Shown piece after piece: positions 7,599 through 16,015 of a stretch of 64,000 nt of DNA (the first letter of the stretch is position 1; each line of letters opens with the position of its first letter). Source of the DNA: Myroides sp. 1354. GTDB lineage: Bacteria; Bacteroidota; Bacteroidia; Flavobacteriales; Flavobacteriaceae. The DNA lies in NCBI RefSeq assembly GCF_030324495.1, contig NZ_JACAGN010000013.1, positions 20,517-84,516 on the forward strand, in the 5' to 3' direction. The translations under genes and the position numbers were made by a program. The notes under the pieces are model-generated. The model was not told where the DNA came from, ran no database searches, and saw only the letters and a program-made list of their open reading frames with translations.

Positions 7599-8432
7599 CT
7601 AACGTTTTTTAAACTTCAAAGATACCCAATTATTTTTTTCTAATTGATTTTCAAAGGTTAAACCTTTTTCTTCTGCTGCTTTTTTAATACTTGCAACATC
7701 TTCTGTATAGAATCCACTGAAGTAAATCTCCCCATTTTCCTTCATTGTTTTGATATAGTGATCCATATCATTCAATAGGATATTGCGATTAATGTTAGCT
7801 AATACGACATCGTATTTCGGTTCTTTTGTCAAAATGGATGCATCTCCTTCAAATACTTCCACATTGGTACAAGCATTGCGTTCTGCATTTTCAATTGAAT
7901 TGAGGTAACACCAATTGTCAATATCAATGGCATCTACTTGTTTTGCACCGCGCATGGAAGCTAAGATTGCTAAGATTGCCGTTCCACATCCCATATCCAA
8001 AACCACCTTATCTTGCATCTCGTTGGTTAAAATTTGGCGTACCATCATATAAGTGGTTTCGTGGTGTCCTGTTCCAAAACTCATCTTAGGTTCAATTACG
8101 ATATCGTATTGCGCTTGTGTTTTTTCGTGAAAAGGCGCTCGTATATAACATACACCATCCACGTCAATTGGATCAAAATTCTTCTCCCATTCCTCATTCC
8201 AATTTACTTGTTCTATTTCCTCTTTTCTATAGGTAATAGTAAACTGATTGGATTGTAGAATAAAAATATCCTCTAAAATATCCTCTGTCCACAAGTCTTG
8301 CTGAACATAAGCGCTAACACCTATAGCCGTTTCTTCAAAACTTTCAAATGCTTTTTCTCCCAATTCTGCGATAAGAATCTCTACACCAGGCACTAAAGGC
8401 TCTACTGTAAAATGATATCCAATATATGACAT
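7599..8432 (-). CDS. prmA: Ribosomal protein L11 methyltransferase
   Basis: An S-adenosylmethionine-dependent enzyme that trimethylates ribosomal protein L11. At 277 residues it has an N-terminal substrate-binding domain, the segment PKMSFGTGHHETTYMM near residue 112, the SAM-binding motif VLDMGCGTAILAI near residue 143, and the catalytic motif VLANINRNIL near residue 210. PrmA is normally 290-300 residues, so this is a slightly short but complete form as found in Bacteroidetes. It precedes clpS in a likely operon. Confidence 0.94.
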   Translation of the reverse strand: MSYIGYHFTVEPLVPGVEILIAELGEKAFESFEETAIGVSAYVQQDLWTEDILEDIFILQSNQFTITYRKEEIEQVNWNEEWEKNFDPIDVDGVCYIRAPFHEKTQAQYDIVIEPKMSFGTGHHETTYMMVRQILTNEMQDKVVLDMGCGTAILAILASMRGAKQVDAIDIDNWCYLNSIENAERNACTNVEVFEGDASILTKEPKYDVVLANINRNILLNDMDHYIKTMKENGEIYFSGFYTEDVASIKKAAEEKGLTFENQLEKNNWVSLKFKKR

Positions 8433-8526
8433 GCTGTTTTTTCTTTACTATCTTTAGTTAACCATTTAATAACATTGCCCTTACATTTCAATAACAACGA
8501 TCTAAATGTGGAAACAAAACTAATCT

Positions 8527-8534
8527 TATTTTTG
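8527..8534 (+). promoter_or_regulatory. Promoter -7 box for the porin gene
   Basis: TATTTTTG matches TAnnTTTG exactly and lies 20 bp before the porin ATG. A matching TTG box upstream is not clear. Confidence 0.4.
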
Positions 8535-8554
8535 CAATCTCAACACACGTACAC

Positions 8555-9778
8555 ATGAAAAAAATCTATTTATTAATATTGTCGTTACTATCACTTAACG
8601 CAATAGCACAAAAGATTGAGACAGCTAATAACGATATTAAATTAGCTCAACTTCCTTATTACAACTTCGGAAAAGGCGTTGGAATTACTTCTTCCGACAG
8701 TATTTTTCAGTTAAACTTGCGTTTTCGCATGCAAAACCGTTTAACTTTCATGGAGAATGAAGGAGAAAAAACAAAATATGAGGGAGAGATTCGTCGTTTG
8801 CGTTTGCGTTTCGACGGTTATGTAGGAAATCCTAAGTTTTTATATGTCATTCAGTTATCTTTTGCCCCTAAAGACATGGGAAAAACAGTAGAAGGAGAAT
8901 CGGTTAATATCATTCGCGATGCGGCAATGACGTATCGTCCGAATGAGAATTGGAGTTTCATTTTTGGTCAAACCAAACTACCTGGAAACAGACAACGTAT
9001 CAACTCTTCTGGGGCTCTACAATTGACAGACCGTTCAATCAACAACTCTAAATTTAATATCGATCGCGATTTTGGTTTACAAGCATACTATCACCAAGAG
9101 CGAAAAAACAAATTCGGCTATGTAATCAAAACAGCGGTTTCAACAGGACGTGGAAGAAATTTCCAAGGATCTGAAAGTGATAGTTATGCTTTAACTGGAC
9201 GCGTTGAATTATTTCCCATGGGAAGTTTCAAAAACAATGGAGCCTATTTTGAAGGAGATATCGCTCGAGAAGCTACCCCTAAATTAATGTTAGCCGGTAC
9301 TTTCTCACACAACAACAATGCTGAAAACTCTCAAGGACAAACGGGAAGTAAATTATACGAAACAAGAAACCTAAACTCCTTTATGGCTGATGCTATTCTA
9401 AAATACGACGGATGGGCAGGAATGGTTTCCTTCATGAACCGAAATGTAGACGACGCAATCACCTATGGTCTAGATCCAGATGGCAACAAACGCAGTAGTT
9501 ATGTATATGCTGGCCACGGAATGGACTACCAACTAAGTTATTTATTCCCTAGCAATTACGAATTAATTGGTCGTGTTTCAACTCAAAAAATGAAAACCCA
9601 ATTATATGAGCAATTGAATCTGCCCAATACAACTGAATTTACTTTAGGAGTAACCAAATATTTATGGGAACATGCTTTTAAACTTCAAGCAGAGGTCACT
9701 TATGATAAGTTAGATTTTTACCAAGGATCTAATAAAAACAACTGGTATTTTAGAATGCAATTCGAAATTGGTATTTAA
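8555..9778 (+). CDS. Phosphate-selective porin-like outer membrane protein (OprO/OprP type)
   Basis: A 407-residue protein with a cleavable signal peptide (MKKIYLLILSLLSLNAIAQ) followed by a beta-barrel pattern of alternating residues ending in FRMQFEIGI, with phenylalanine and isoleucine near the C terminus as in outer membrane barrels. Segments such as LRFRMQNRLTF, RRLRLRFDGYVGNPKFLYVIQLSF and FGQTKLPGNRQR resemble the OprP/OprO porin family. The anion preference is known for the family only and cannot be confirmed here. It stands alone with its own promoter box, and no phosphate-regulon genes are adjacent. Confidence 0.82.
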   Translation: MKKIYLLILSLLSLNAIAQKIETANNDIKLAQLPYYNFGKGVGITSSDSIFQLNLRFRMQNRLTFMENEGEKTKYEGEIRRLRLRFDGYVGNPKFLYVIQLSFAPKDMGKTVEGESVNIIRDAAMTYRPNENWSFIFGQTKLPGNRQRINSSGALQLTDRSINNSKFNIDRDFGLQAYYHQERKNKFGYVIKTAVSTGRGRNFQGSESDSYALTGRVELFPMGSFKNNGAYFEGDIAREATPKLMLAGTFSHNNNAENSQGQTGSKLYETRNLNSFMADAILKYDGWAGMVSFMNRNVDDAITYGLDPDGNKRSSYVYAGHGMDYQLSYLFPSNYELIGRVSTQKMKTQLYEQLNLPNTTEFTLGVTKYLWEHAFKLQAEVTYDKLDFYQGSNKNNWYFRMQFEIGI

Positions 9779-9901
9779 TTGCCCTTTTTATCATGAGTTT
9801 ATAAACAAAGATTAGCTTTACCTCATGTAAATCCAAAAAAAATTACAATATTCTGTTTTTTTTCTATATATTTATAAGAGTACAATCTTAACTAATTAGC
9901 T

Positions 9902-10390
9902 ATGAACAGATTATTTTATTATTGCAGCATGATACTTGTTGGAGTAAGCGTGATAGGCTGTAAAGACAAAGCGACAGCTCCAATTTCATCTGATGTAGAG
10001 ACAAGTACTCCAATAGATCAAGTAAAAATTGATTCCGCAATTGAAGAGTATGAATTAATTCCGCAAGAAAAGGTAGATAAACTCAACGAGGCTATTCAAC
10101 GAGAGAAGATAACTTCAATAGAGGGAATTATGCGATTTTACGCTCCTGAAGATAAAGCTGCGGAAGGAAAATATAGCTATGACATCACTGTTTTACAAAT
10201 GTCAAACTCATCACTGACTTTGGTAACTTTAATTGAGGACGGCATCAATGATGATTCCATGCGAGCAAAAAAAGTAGTCATGACTATAAAAGCAAAAGAC
10301 GGTAAAAACCAAGTAACACAGATTAAACAAAGCTATCAATGCTGGGAAGGACGAGGGCATACCAATTGGAGTTCCTCCTATTGCAATTAA
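9902..10390 (+). CDS. Hypothetical lipoprotein
   Basis: A 162-residue protein with a lipoprotein signal peptide ending in VIGC (cysteine at residue 20). The mature region begins with a Ser/Thr/Pro-rich linker (KDKATAPISSDVETSTPIDQ), then a mixed alpha/beta stretch ending in a Trp- and Cys-containing tail (CWEGRGHTNWSSSYCN). The two C-terminal cysteines could form a disulfide in the periplasm. No domain is recognised. A TATATTTA element about 30 bp upstream may be its promoter, and a strong terminator follows. Confidence 0.72.
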   Translation: MNRLFYYCSMILVGVSVIGCKDKATAPISSDVETSTPIDQVKIDSAIEEYELIPQEKVDKLNEAIQREKITSIEGIMRFYAPEDKAAEGKYSYDITVLQMSNSSLTLVTLIEDGINDDSMRAKKVVMTIKAKDGKNQVTQIKQSYQCWEGRGHTNWSSSYCN

Positions 10391-10393
10391 CAT

Positions 10394-10426
10394 AAAAAAA
10401 GTCGTGAAGAAATCACGACTTTTTTA
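10394..10426. terminator. Bidirectional terminator
   Basis: AAAAAAAGTCGTGA and TCACGACTTTTT form a stem of about 12 bp with a short loop. It lies between convergent genes. Confidence 0.88.
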
Positions 10427-10430
10427 TTTT

Positions 10431-10661
10431 TTATTCCGCTTGAGGTTGTTCATCGTCTCTCTTAGCGATATTCATATTTGGAAATTTCTTTTGAATAGAT
10501 TGCAAGGCAAATTCATTTATTTCATTCATTGCTTCTGGTGAAGGTAATTTTAATGTTTCTGCATTGTGTTTTAATACTTCTTCTAATAAGATTTGTGTTC
10601 TTAATAATTGAAAGTTTAAATCGATTAATTCTCCTGCTACGTCGATATCTCCTAGTTTCAT
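10431..10661 (-). CDS. Conserved small hypothetical protein
   Basis: A 76-residue, mainly helical, soluble protein with no signal peptide or membrane segment. It contains LGDIDVAGELIDLNFQLLRT near the N terminus and a charged C-terminal tail (KRDDEQPQAE). I do not recognise a family, although similar short proteins occur in Flavobacteria. It lies downstream of lysA on the same strand with an 80-bp gap, and it ends at a bidirectional terminator, so it may be read from the lysine operon. Confidence 0.65.
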   Translation of the reverse strand: MKLGDIDVAGELIDLNFQLLRTQILLEEVLKHNAETLKLPSPEAMNEINEFALQSIQKKFPNMNIAKRDDEQPQAE

Positions 10662-10741
10662 CTTACTGGTGTTAAATTAAAGTTTCGTTTTTATCTCAAC
10701 CAAATTTAACAAAGTATTTCTAATATCTACTACAAAAGCCT

Positions 10742-11905
10742 TTATTCTTCAAAATAAAATTGCAGGGGTTGGCGCAAATTATAACGAGAAGACATCACTT
10801 CACCATAAGCACCAGCAGAGCGAATTGCAATCAAATCACCTCGCACTAAGGTTGGGAGGATTACATTTTTTCCAAAACAGTCACTACTTTCGCAAATAGG
10901 CCCTACTACATCATAGGTTTCAGTCTCTTCTGATGGACTATCAGAAGGCCTTAAACATTGTATGTGGTGATACGCCTGATAAAGTGCAGGTCGCAATAGC
11001 TCTGTCATTCCGGCATCAAGTATAGCAAAATTCTTATTCAATCCTCGTTTGATATACAACACTCGACTAAGTAGACTCCCGCAATTAGCCACTAAAGATC
11101 GCCCCAATTCAAAGTGAACCTGTTGCCCGGGTTTAGGTTCTAAAAAACGATGAAATAAGGCGAAAAAATCAGCAAAATCAACAACAGCCTCTTCGTCTGG
11201 ATTTTGATAATTAATTCCTACTCCTCCTCCAACATTGAGAATAGGTACGGTAATTCCCCTTTCAATAAACCAAGTATTCCACTCGTTAACTTTGAGACAT
11301 AATCGTTTAAAAACACTCCAGTCAGTAATTTGAGAACCTACGTGAAAGTGCAAACCAACCAAAGTCAAAGCACTCTCTTTCGCGTGAATTAACGACAAGC
11401 AATCTTCTAATTCATGCATCATAATACCAAATTTATTTTCATCCAATCCTGTGGTAATATAATGATGGGTATTCGCATCAATATTCGGATTTATACGCAA
11501 AGCGACCGAAGCAGACACATTCATCGTTTGGGCTAGGGTACTAATGACTTGCAATTCTTCTAGGGATTCTACATTAAAAGCCAATATACCTTGACTCAAC
11601 GCTAAGCGAATTTCCTTTTCTGTTTTTCCCACACCAGCAAAAACAATCGATTCCGCATCAAATCCGTGGGCAATTGCCGTTTCAATTTCCAAACCGCTTA
11701 CACAGTCCGCTCCCAATCCTAAGGCACTAATTTCCTGAAGTATTCTTGGATTATTATTTGCTTTTACAGCATAGTGAATCTGGTACCCCCATTGATCTGC
11801 TGCTGTTTTTGCAGTAGATACTGTAGTTCTAAGTAAGGGCAAGTCATAATAGTACAAAGGCGTTTCTTCCTTTTGTATTTGTTCTAATATAGCAGTTGAA
11901 ATCAT
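10742..11905 (-). CDS. lysA: Diaminopimelate decarboxylase
   Basis: A PLP enzyme that decarboxylates meso-diaminopimelate to L-lysine, the last step of lysine synthesis. With the start at 11905 (MISTAILEQIQ) it is 387 residues. Features are the PLP lysine in HYAVKANNN near residue 49, HFHVGSQI near residue 186, the glycine-rich phosphate site NVGGGVGI near residue 218, ELGRSLVANCG near residue 266, and GPICESSDCFG near residue 335, carrying the cysteine and glutamate of the second subunit's site. An upstream in-frame ATG would overlap lysC and add 33 residues unlike the family, so it was rejected. It starts 10 bp after lysC. Confidence 0.94.
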   Translation of the reverse strand: MISTAILEQIQKEETPLYYYDLPLLRTTVSTAKTAADQWGYQIHYAVKANNNPRILQEISALGLGADCVSGLEIETAIAHGFDAESIVFAGVGKTEKEIRLALSQGILAFNVESLEELQVISTLAQTMNVSASVALRINPNIDANTHHYITTGLDENKFGIMMHELEDCLSLIHAKESALTLVGLHFHVGSQITDWSVFKRLCLKVNEWNTWFIERGITVPILNVGGGVGINYQNPDEEAVVDFADFFALFHRFLEPKPGQQVHFELGRSLVANCGSLLSRVLYIKRGLNKNFAILDAGMTELLRPALYQAYHHIQCLRPSDSPSEETETYDVVGPICESSDCFGKNVILPTLVRGDLIAIRSAGAYGEVMSSRYNLRQPLQFYFEE

Positions 11906-11915
11906 AGTTCTAACA

Positions 11916-13235
11916 TTAAAATAAGCGATGATGTAAAGCTCGTAAAGCCTCAATTTTGTATTTAGATGGAAGTAAGAGAGAAATATTATGTTCACTTCCT
12001 CCATAAGAAATCATGCGAATGGGCATGTGTTTCACTGCCTCAGAAACAATCGTAGCATATCCATTCTTATTGCGTTTAAAATCTCCTACAATACAGATGA
12101 TGGTTTGATTATCATCCACTTCCACCGCACCAAAATGAGTCAGTTCCGCAATAATTTCACTTAAATGCGTTCGGTCATCTAGGGTGAGAGAAACGGCTAC
12201 TTCTGACGTTGTGATCATGTCTATTGGAGTTTTATAGCGCTCGAAAACTTCGAACACTCTTCTTAAAAAACCATAGGCCAACAACATACGTGATGAATGA
12301 ATGCGAATAGCCGTAATATCATCTTTAGCCGCAACAGCTACAATTTCATCCGAATGATCAAAAGTAGCCGAAATTAATGTACCAGGTGCTTGCATATCTA
12401 AGGTATCGAGTAATCGAACGGGAATATTTGCTTTCTGAGCGGGAAATACACTTTGAGGATGTAGTATTTTCGCACCAAAATAAGCTAATTCTGCTGCTTC
12501 ATCAAAACTGAGATGTGCAATGGGTTTGGTATTGGATACACAACGTGGATCATTGTTGTGAAAACCATCAATATCCGTCCAAATTTGAATTTCTTCTACC
12601 GATAAAGCTCCACCAATCAAAGAAGCTGTATAATCAGATCCCCCTCGTCTCAGGTTGTCGATTTCACCAAAAGCATTTCTGCAAATATACCCCTGAGTAA
12701 TAAATAAAGTCTCGGTTGGCCATCGAGAAAGCAATTTATTTAGATGCTGTTGGATATGAACCATATCAGGTTCTTGATCTTCATTGATTCGCATAAAATC
12801 CAAAGCAGGAAGCCAAACAGACGGAATTCCTTTTGTTGTGAGATACAGATGAAAAAGCGCGGTAGACAACAACTCTCCTTGGGCTAAAACCAAACGCTCT
12901 TCTACTGTAGTAAATAAATCATTACCTAATTCTTTCAACAGAGCAAAATGACTGCGAATTAGCGTATTTCCCTTTTCTTTTCCCTCTTCAGTAGCAAAAA
13001 GAGTATCAACAAATCCTTCATAAAATTGTCGTAATTGTTGAATCAAATTTCGTGCCTGAGCCACTTCTCCTTGCGTATAGTGTAAAGCAATCTCAACTAA
13101 AGCATTCGTCGTACCCGCAACTGCAGATAATACAACCACATGTCGATCACTCTCTTGCGACTGAATAATAGACCATAACTTTTCGAGTCTCTCCGGACTT
13201 CCCACAGAAGTACCTCCAAATTTTAATACTTTCAT
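11916..13235 (-). CDS. lysC: Aspartate kinase, lysine-branch type
   Basis: Phosphorylates L-aspartate, the first step of the lysine/threonine/methionine pathway. The 439-residue monofunctional enzyme has the N-terminal KFGGTSVGS motif, the kinase core (GGSDYTASLIG near residue 205, WTDIDGFHNNDPR near residue 225), and two ACT-type regulatory domains in the last 140 residues. It is not fused to homoserine dehydrogenase. Its pairing with lysA and the lysine-codon leader upstream suggest this isozyme serves lysine synthesis. Feedback inhibition by lysine through the ACT domains is likely but not provable here. Confidence 0.93.
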   Translation of the reverse strand: MKVLKFGGTSVGSPERLEKLWSIIQSQESDRHVVVLSAVAGTTNALVEIALHYTQGEVAQARNLIQQLRQFYEGFVDTLFATEEGKEKGNTLIRSHFALLKELGNDLFTTVEERLVLAQGELLSTALFHLYLTTKGIPSVWLPALDFMRINEDQEPDMVHIQQHLNKLLSRWPTETLFITQGYICRNAFGEIDNLRRGGSDYTASLIGGALSVEEIQIWTDIDGFHNNDPRCVSNTKPIAHLSFDEAAELAYFGAKILHPQSVFPAQKANIPVRLLDTLDMQAPGTLISATFDHSDEIVAVAAKDDITAIRIHSSRMLLAYGFLRRVFEVFERYKTPIDMITTSEVAVSLTLDDRTHLSEIIAELTHFGAVEVDDNQTIICIVGDFKRNKNGYATIVSEAVKHMPIRMISYGGSEHNISLLLPSKYKIEALRALHHRLF

Positions 13236-13251
13236 CTCTTTCTTTTATCCA

Positions 13252-13286
13252 CAAAAAAAAGGGTTTGTCTTCGCGACAAACCCTTT
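13252..13286 (-). terminator. Attenuator terminator before lysC
   Basis: On the complement, AAAGGGTTTGTC pairs with GACAAACCCTTT over 12 bp with a GCGAA loop, followed by eight or more T. It lies between the leader peptide and lysC, so the operon must be read through it. Confidence 0.88.
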
Positions 13287-13322
13287 GCTATTTTATTACA
13301 TTATAAAAAATAAGGAGATTGC

Positions 13323-13379
13323 TCACGATGATTGACGTAAGTTTACCTTCTTTCCCTTTTTTATAACGATTAAATACAT
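13323..13379 (-). CDS. Lysine-rich leader peptide of lysC-lysA (18 codons)
   Basis: The frame encodes MYLIVIKKGKKVNLRQSS and a UGA stop. Four of 18 codons are lysine, in two adjacent pairs (AAA AAG and AAG AAG at 13347-13361), preceded by an A-rich ribosome binding site and followed 37 bp later by a strong terminator. This is the layout of a ribosome-stalling leader peptide that senses charged tRNA-Lys. The best antiterminator I can draw pairs 13339-13347 with 13275-13283; it has nine pairs, of which four are G-U, so it is weaker than the terminator. Placement directly upstream of lysC-lysA strongly supports the role. Confidence 0.72.
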   Translation of the reverse strand: MYLIVIKKGKKVNLRQSS

Positions 13380-13402
13380 TTTTCTTGTTTTTTATAACAC
13401 AG

Positions 13403-13410
13403 CAAATATA
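13403..13410 (-). promoter_or_regulatory. Promoter -7 box for the lysC leader
   Basis: TATATTTG on the complement matches TAnnTTTG exactly, about 24 nt before the leader ATG. The TTG element is not clear. Confidence 0.5.
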
Positions 13411-13582
13411 TTTACTTTCTCCTTATCATTTATTTATTTAATTTTTTATTAACTTTTAGTTAGTTTATTTTTAAGAAAAAAACTTCTTTTCATACAAGTT
13501 CAGCAAACCGATGTACAATTGATTTATTCTTCTATTTAGGTGAAATGAAAGATCAGATGAAGGAGAAAAAAGAATAATAGTT

Positions 13583-13590
13583 TATATTTG
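13583..13590 (+). promoter_or_regulatory. Promoter -7 box upstream of the ABC exporter
   Basis: TATATTTG matches the TAnnTTTG consensus. A second, imperfect box (TTACTTTG, 13642-13649) lies closer to the gene. The rest of the gene-free stretch 13411-13669 shows nothing else I can interpret. Confidence 0.4.
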
Positions 13591-13669
13591 CACCATACTT
13601 TTTAAAGTTAGAAAAAAATGGTTTTATCTCCGTCATTTTCTTTACTTTGCAAGACTAGACAAACAAACT

Positions 13670-15421
13670 ATGCGCGCTTTACAGTCCTTAAATAAATATT
13701 TTTTCAAGTATAAATACCACTTCTTAACGGGAGTTATTATTACGATAGTCGCTCAAATTTTCACGCTTTATACGCCGAAATTAGTTGGGGATTCCATTCG
13801 TATTTTAGAACAACTAAATACCTTTGACAAGGAAAAAGTAACAGAACTGTTGTTATCCAACATTTTTTGGATTTTAGTTACGACGTTAATCGCTGGTTTT
13901 CTGACATTTTTAATGCGTCAAACGTTAATTGTCATGTCTCGTCATATTGAATTTGACTTAAAAAATGATATTTTCAAGCATTACGAAGTGCTGACACAAA
14001 GTTTTTACAAGCAAAACCGCACAGGGGATTTAATGAATCGCATCAGTGAGGATGTAGGAAAAGTGAGGCAATATGTAGGACCAGCAGTGATGTACTCCAT
14101 CAATACCTTGATTCGTTTCGCGGTGGTATTGACACAAATGTATATCATTTCGCCTCAGTTAACCTTTTATTCCCTTCTCCCTTTACCCCTATTAGGTTAT
14201 TTTATTTTTAAATTAAGTAGACAAATCAACGAACGCAGTTTAATTTTTCAACAAAATTTATCGGTTTTATCTACGTTTACACAAGAGATTTTTTCGGGAA
14301 TGCGCGTGATTAAAGCCTATGCAATTGAAAATAAAAAGGTAGCTGAGTTTGAAGAACTAACGCAAAGTAGCAAGGAAAAATCTTTAAAATTAGCCAAAAC
14401 AGGGGCGTTAATTGGTCCTTTGATGATTTTATTAATTGGCTTGAGCAATTTACTGGTTATTACGATTGGTTCTCTCTTGTATTTCAATGGAAAGCTTCCT
14501 GATATTGGGGTGATTGCACAATTCATTCTCTACATCAACATGTTAACATGGCCAGTAGCCTCTTTGGGATGGATTTCCTCCATGATACAAGAAGCAGAAG
14601 CTTCACAAAAACGCATCAATGAGTTTTTAGACGTACAACCTGAAATTTTCAATACCAATCCGAATCCTACAGAAATTAAAGGAAATATTACCTTTGATCA
14701 GGTATCTTTTACTTATGCAGATACGGGAATTCAAGCATTGCGCAATGTTAGCTTTAATTTGAAAAAAGGAGAAACCTTAGCTATTTTAGGGAAAACAGGA
14801 TCGGGAAAAAGTACATTATTATCTCTAATCAGTCGCATGTATACGATTGACTCAGGTCGTATCTTATTCGATAACACTCCTATTGAAGATTGTAATTTGA
14901 CAGATCTTAGAAAAGGTGTTGCTGTAGTTCCACAAGATTCTTTTTTATTTTCAGATACAATCAGCAATAACATTCGTTTTGGAAAAGAAGATGCGACCAT
15001 CGAAGAAATCATGGAAGCGGCTAAAAAGGCTGTTGTACACCACAATATTGAACAGTTTGAGAAAGGCTATGATACCGTATTAGGAGAACGAGGTTTGACC
15101 TTATCTGGAGGGCAAAAGCAACGTGTTTCCATTGCGAGAGCCTTGATTAAAAATGCGCCTATCCTTCTCTTGGACGATGCTTTATCTGCAGTAGACACAG
15201 AAACAGAAGAACGTATCTTAAAACATTTAGAAGAACACAGCAAGCATATTACAACCCTGATCGTCACGCATCGCGTGTCTTCAGCTAAAAATGCAGACCA
15301 AATTATCGTGCTTGATCAAGGGGCAATTATACAGGCTGGAACGCATGAAACTTTGATTGCTCAACAAGGATATTATGCGGAGTTACATGAAAAACAATTG
15401 AAAGAAAAAGAAATAGTGTAA
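13670..15421 (+). CDS. MsbA-like ABC exporter (fused membrane and ATPase domains)
   Basis: A 583-residue half-transporter. The N-terminal half (residues 1-310) has about six membrane segments typical of type IV ABC exporters. The C-terminal half (from about 335) is the ATPase: Walker A GKTGSGKST near residue 375, a Q-loop, signature LSGGQ near residue 480, Walker B ILLLDDALSAVD near 500, and the switch histidine in VTHR. These proteins work as homodimers or heterodimers and export lipids, drugs or peptides; the substrate is not readable. No partner exporter gene is adjacent. MsbA/LmrA-like membership is clear, but a lipid A role is only one possibility. Confidence 0.9.
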   Translation: MRALQSLNKYFFKYKYHFLTGVIITIVAQIFTLYTPKLVGDSIRILEQLNTFDKEKVTELLLSNIFWILVTTLIAGFLTFLMRQTLIVMSRHIEFDLKNDIFKHYEVLTQSFYKQNRTGDLMNRISEDVGKVRQYVGPAVMYSINTLIRFAVVLTQMYIISPQLTFYSLLPLPLLGYFIFKLSRQINERSLIFQQNLSVLSTFTQEIFSGMRVIKAYAIENKKVAEFEELTQSSKEKSLKLAKTGALIGPLMILLIGLSNLLVITIGSLLYFNGKLPDIGVIAQFILYINMLTWPVASLGWISSMIQEAEASQKRINEFLDVQPEIFNTNPNPTEIKGNITFDQVSFTYADTGIQALRNVSFNLKKGETLAILGKTGSGKSTLLSLISRMYTIDSGRILFDNTPIEDCNLTDLRKGVAVVPQDSFLFSDTISNNIRFGKEDATIEEIMEAAKKAVVHHNIEQFEKGYDTVLGERGLTLSGGQKQRVSIARALIKNAPILLLDDALSAVDTETEERILKHLEEHSKHITTLIVTHRVSSAKNADQIIVLDQGAIIQAGTHETLIAQQGYYAELHEKQLKEKEIV

Positions 15422-15495
15422 AAAGTTGGTTTATTAGGATTTTTTTTAGACTTTTGAAAGCTATATATACAAATCAATTAATTGATAGAAGGATT

Positions 15496-15861
15496 ATGAG
15501 AGATAACGAAATGTTAGAAAAAGAAGAGATTTTCTCGAAAGTATTAAGAGCGGGTAGAAGAACTTATTTCTTTGATGTAAGAGCTACAAAGGCTGATGAT
15601 TACTACATAACCGTAACTGAAAGTAAAAAATTCACAGAAGACGATGGATCTTTCCACTTTAAAAAACACAAAATCTATTTATACAAAGAAGATTTTGCTG
15701 CTTTTAAAGACATCTTAGATGAGATGACAGAATACGTAGTAAATCACAAAGGTGAGGAAGTTATTTCTGAAAGACACCAAAAAGACTTCAAAAAAGAATA
15801 TCAAAAAGAAGAAGATGATTCATTAAACAATTTTACAGACGTAGAATTTGATGATATTTAA
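15496..15861 (+). CDS. PUR-domain (DUF3276) nucleic-acid-binding protein
   Basis: With the start at 15496 (MRDNEMLEKEEIF) the protein is 121 residues. The core VLRAGRRTYFFDVRATKADD followed by YYITVTESK and FHFKKHKIYLYKEDFAAF is the Bacteroidetes/Borrelia PUR-alpha-like fold of DUF3276, which binds single-stranded DNA or RNA in characterised relatives. The C terminus is an acidic, disordered tail (EEDDSLNNFTDVEFDDI). An earlier ATG at 15454 would add 14 residues not typical of the family. The gene ends at a strong terminator that overlaps the next promoter. Confidence 0.85.
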   Translation: MRDNEMLEKEEIFSKVLRAGRRTYFFDVRATKADDYYITVTESKKFTEDDGSFHFKKHKIYLYKEDFAAFKDILDEMTEYVVNHKGEEVISERHQKDFKKEYQKEEDDSLNNFTDVEFDDI

Positions 15862-15882
15862 TCTTTTACATAAAAATAATAG

Positions 15883-15915
15883 AAAGTTCAACTCTTTGGG
15901 TTGAACTTTTTTTTT
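15883..15915 (+). terminator. Terminator after the PUR-domain gene
   Basis: AAAGTTCAAC (15883-15892) and GTTGAACTTT (15900-15909) form a 10-bp stem, followed by a T run. Confidence 0.88.
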
Positions 15916-15922
15916 ATCTTTG
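15895..15922 (+). promoter_or_regulatory. Promoter of the fluoride-responsive gene
   Basis: TTTG (15895-15898) and TATCTTTG (15915-15922, a perfect TAnnTTTG) are spaced 16 bp apart. The promoter is embedded in the preceding terminator, and transcription would start about at the riboswitch. Confidence 0.6.
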
Positions 15923-15932
15923 TCTCATCATA

Positions 15933-15983
15933 ATAGGCAATGATGTCTGCCTCGAACCGCCCTGGAGCTGATGACGTCTGACG
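15933..15983 (+). ncRNA. Fluoride riboswitch (crcB motif)
   Basis: The sequence has the hallmark blocks of the fluoride aptamer in order: GGCAATGATGTCTGCC (GGC/GCC stem 15936-15938 with 15949-15951), GAACCGCCC, and GCTGATGACGTCTG. The pseudoknot is visible: GATGTC (15942-15947) can pair with GACGTC (15973-15978), with one G-U pair. It sits just after a promoter and 33 nt before the CLC-type transporter, the classic target. No terminator follows the aptamer, so control is probably at translation initiation. The match is by motif; no covariance search was run. Confidence 0.9.
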
Positions 15984-16015
15984 AATATAGTTTTTATCAT
16001 CTATACAGTGCTGTT

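Noticed and set aside
13356..13364. Pairing of the leader's AAAAAAGGG with the terminator's CCCTTTTTT as the lysine antiterminator
   Set aside because: A ribosome stalled on those Lys codons would block this pairing and favour termination, the opposite of the expected response to lysine starvation; it is probably a by-product of A-rich codons.
13236..13410. Lysine riboswitch (L-box) upstream of lysC
   Set aside because: The region is too short and AT-rich for the large L-box, and the Lys-rich leader with terminator explains it better.
15971..16015. Extended start for the CLC protein inside the riboswitch
   Set aside because: This segment is the aptamer's conserved 3' block, and the family-like N terminus begins at 16016.
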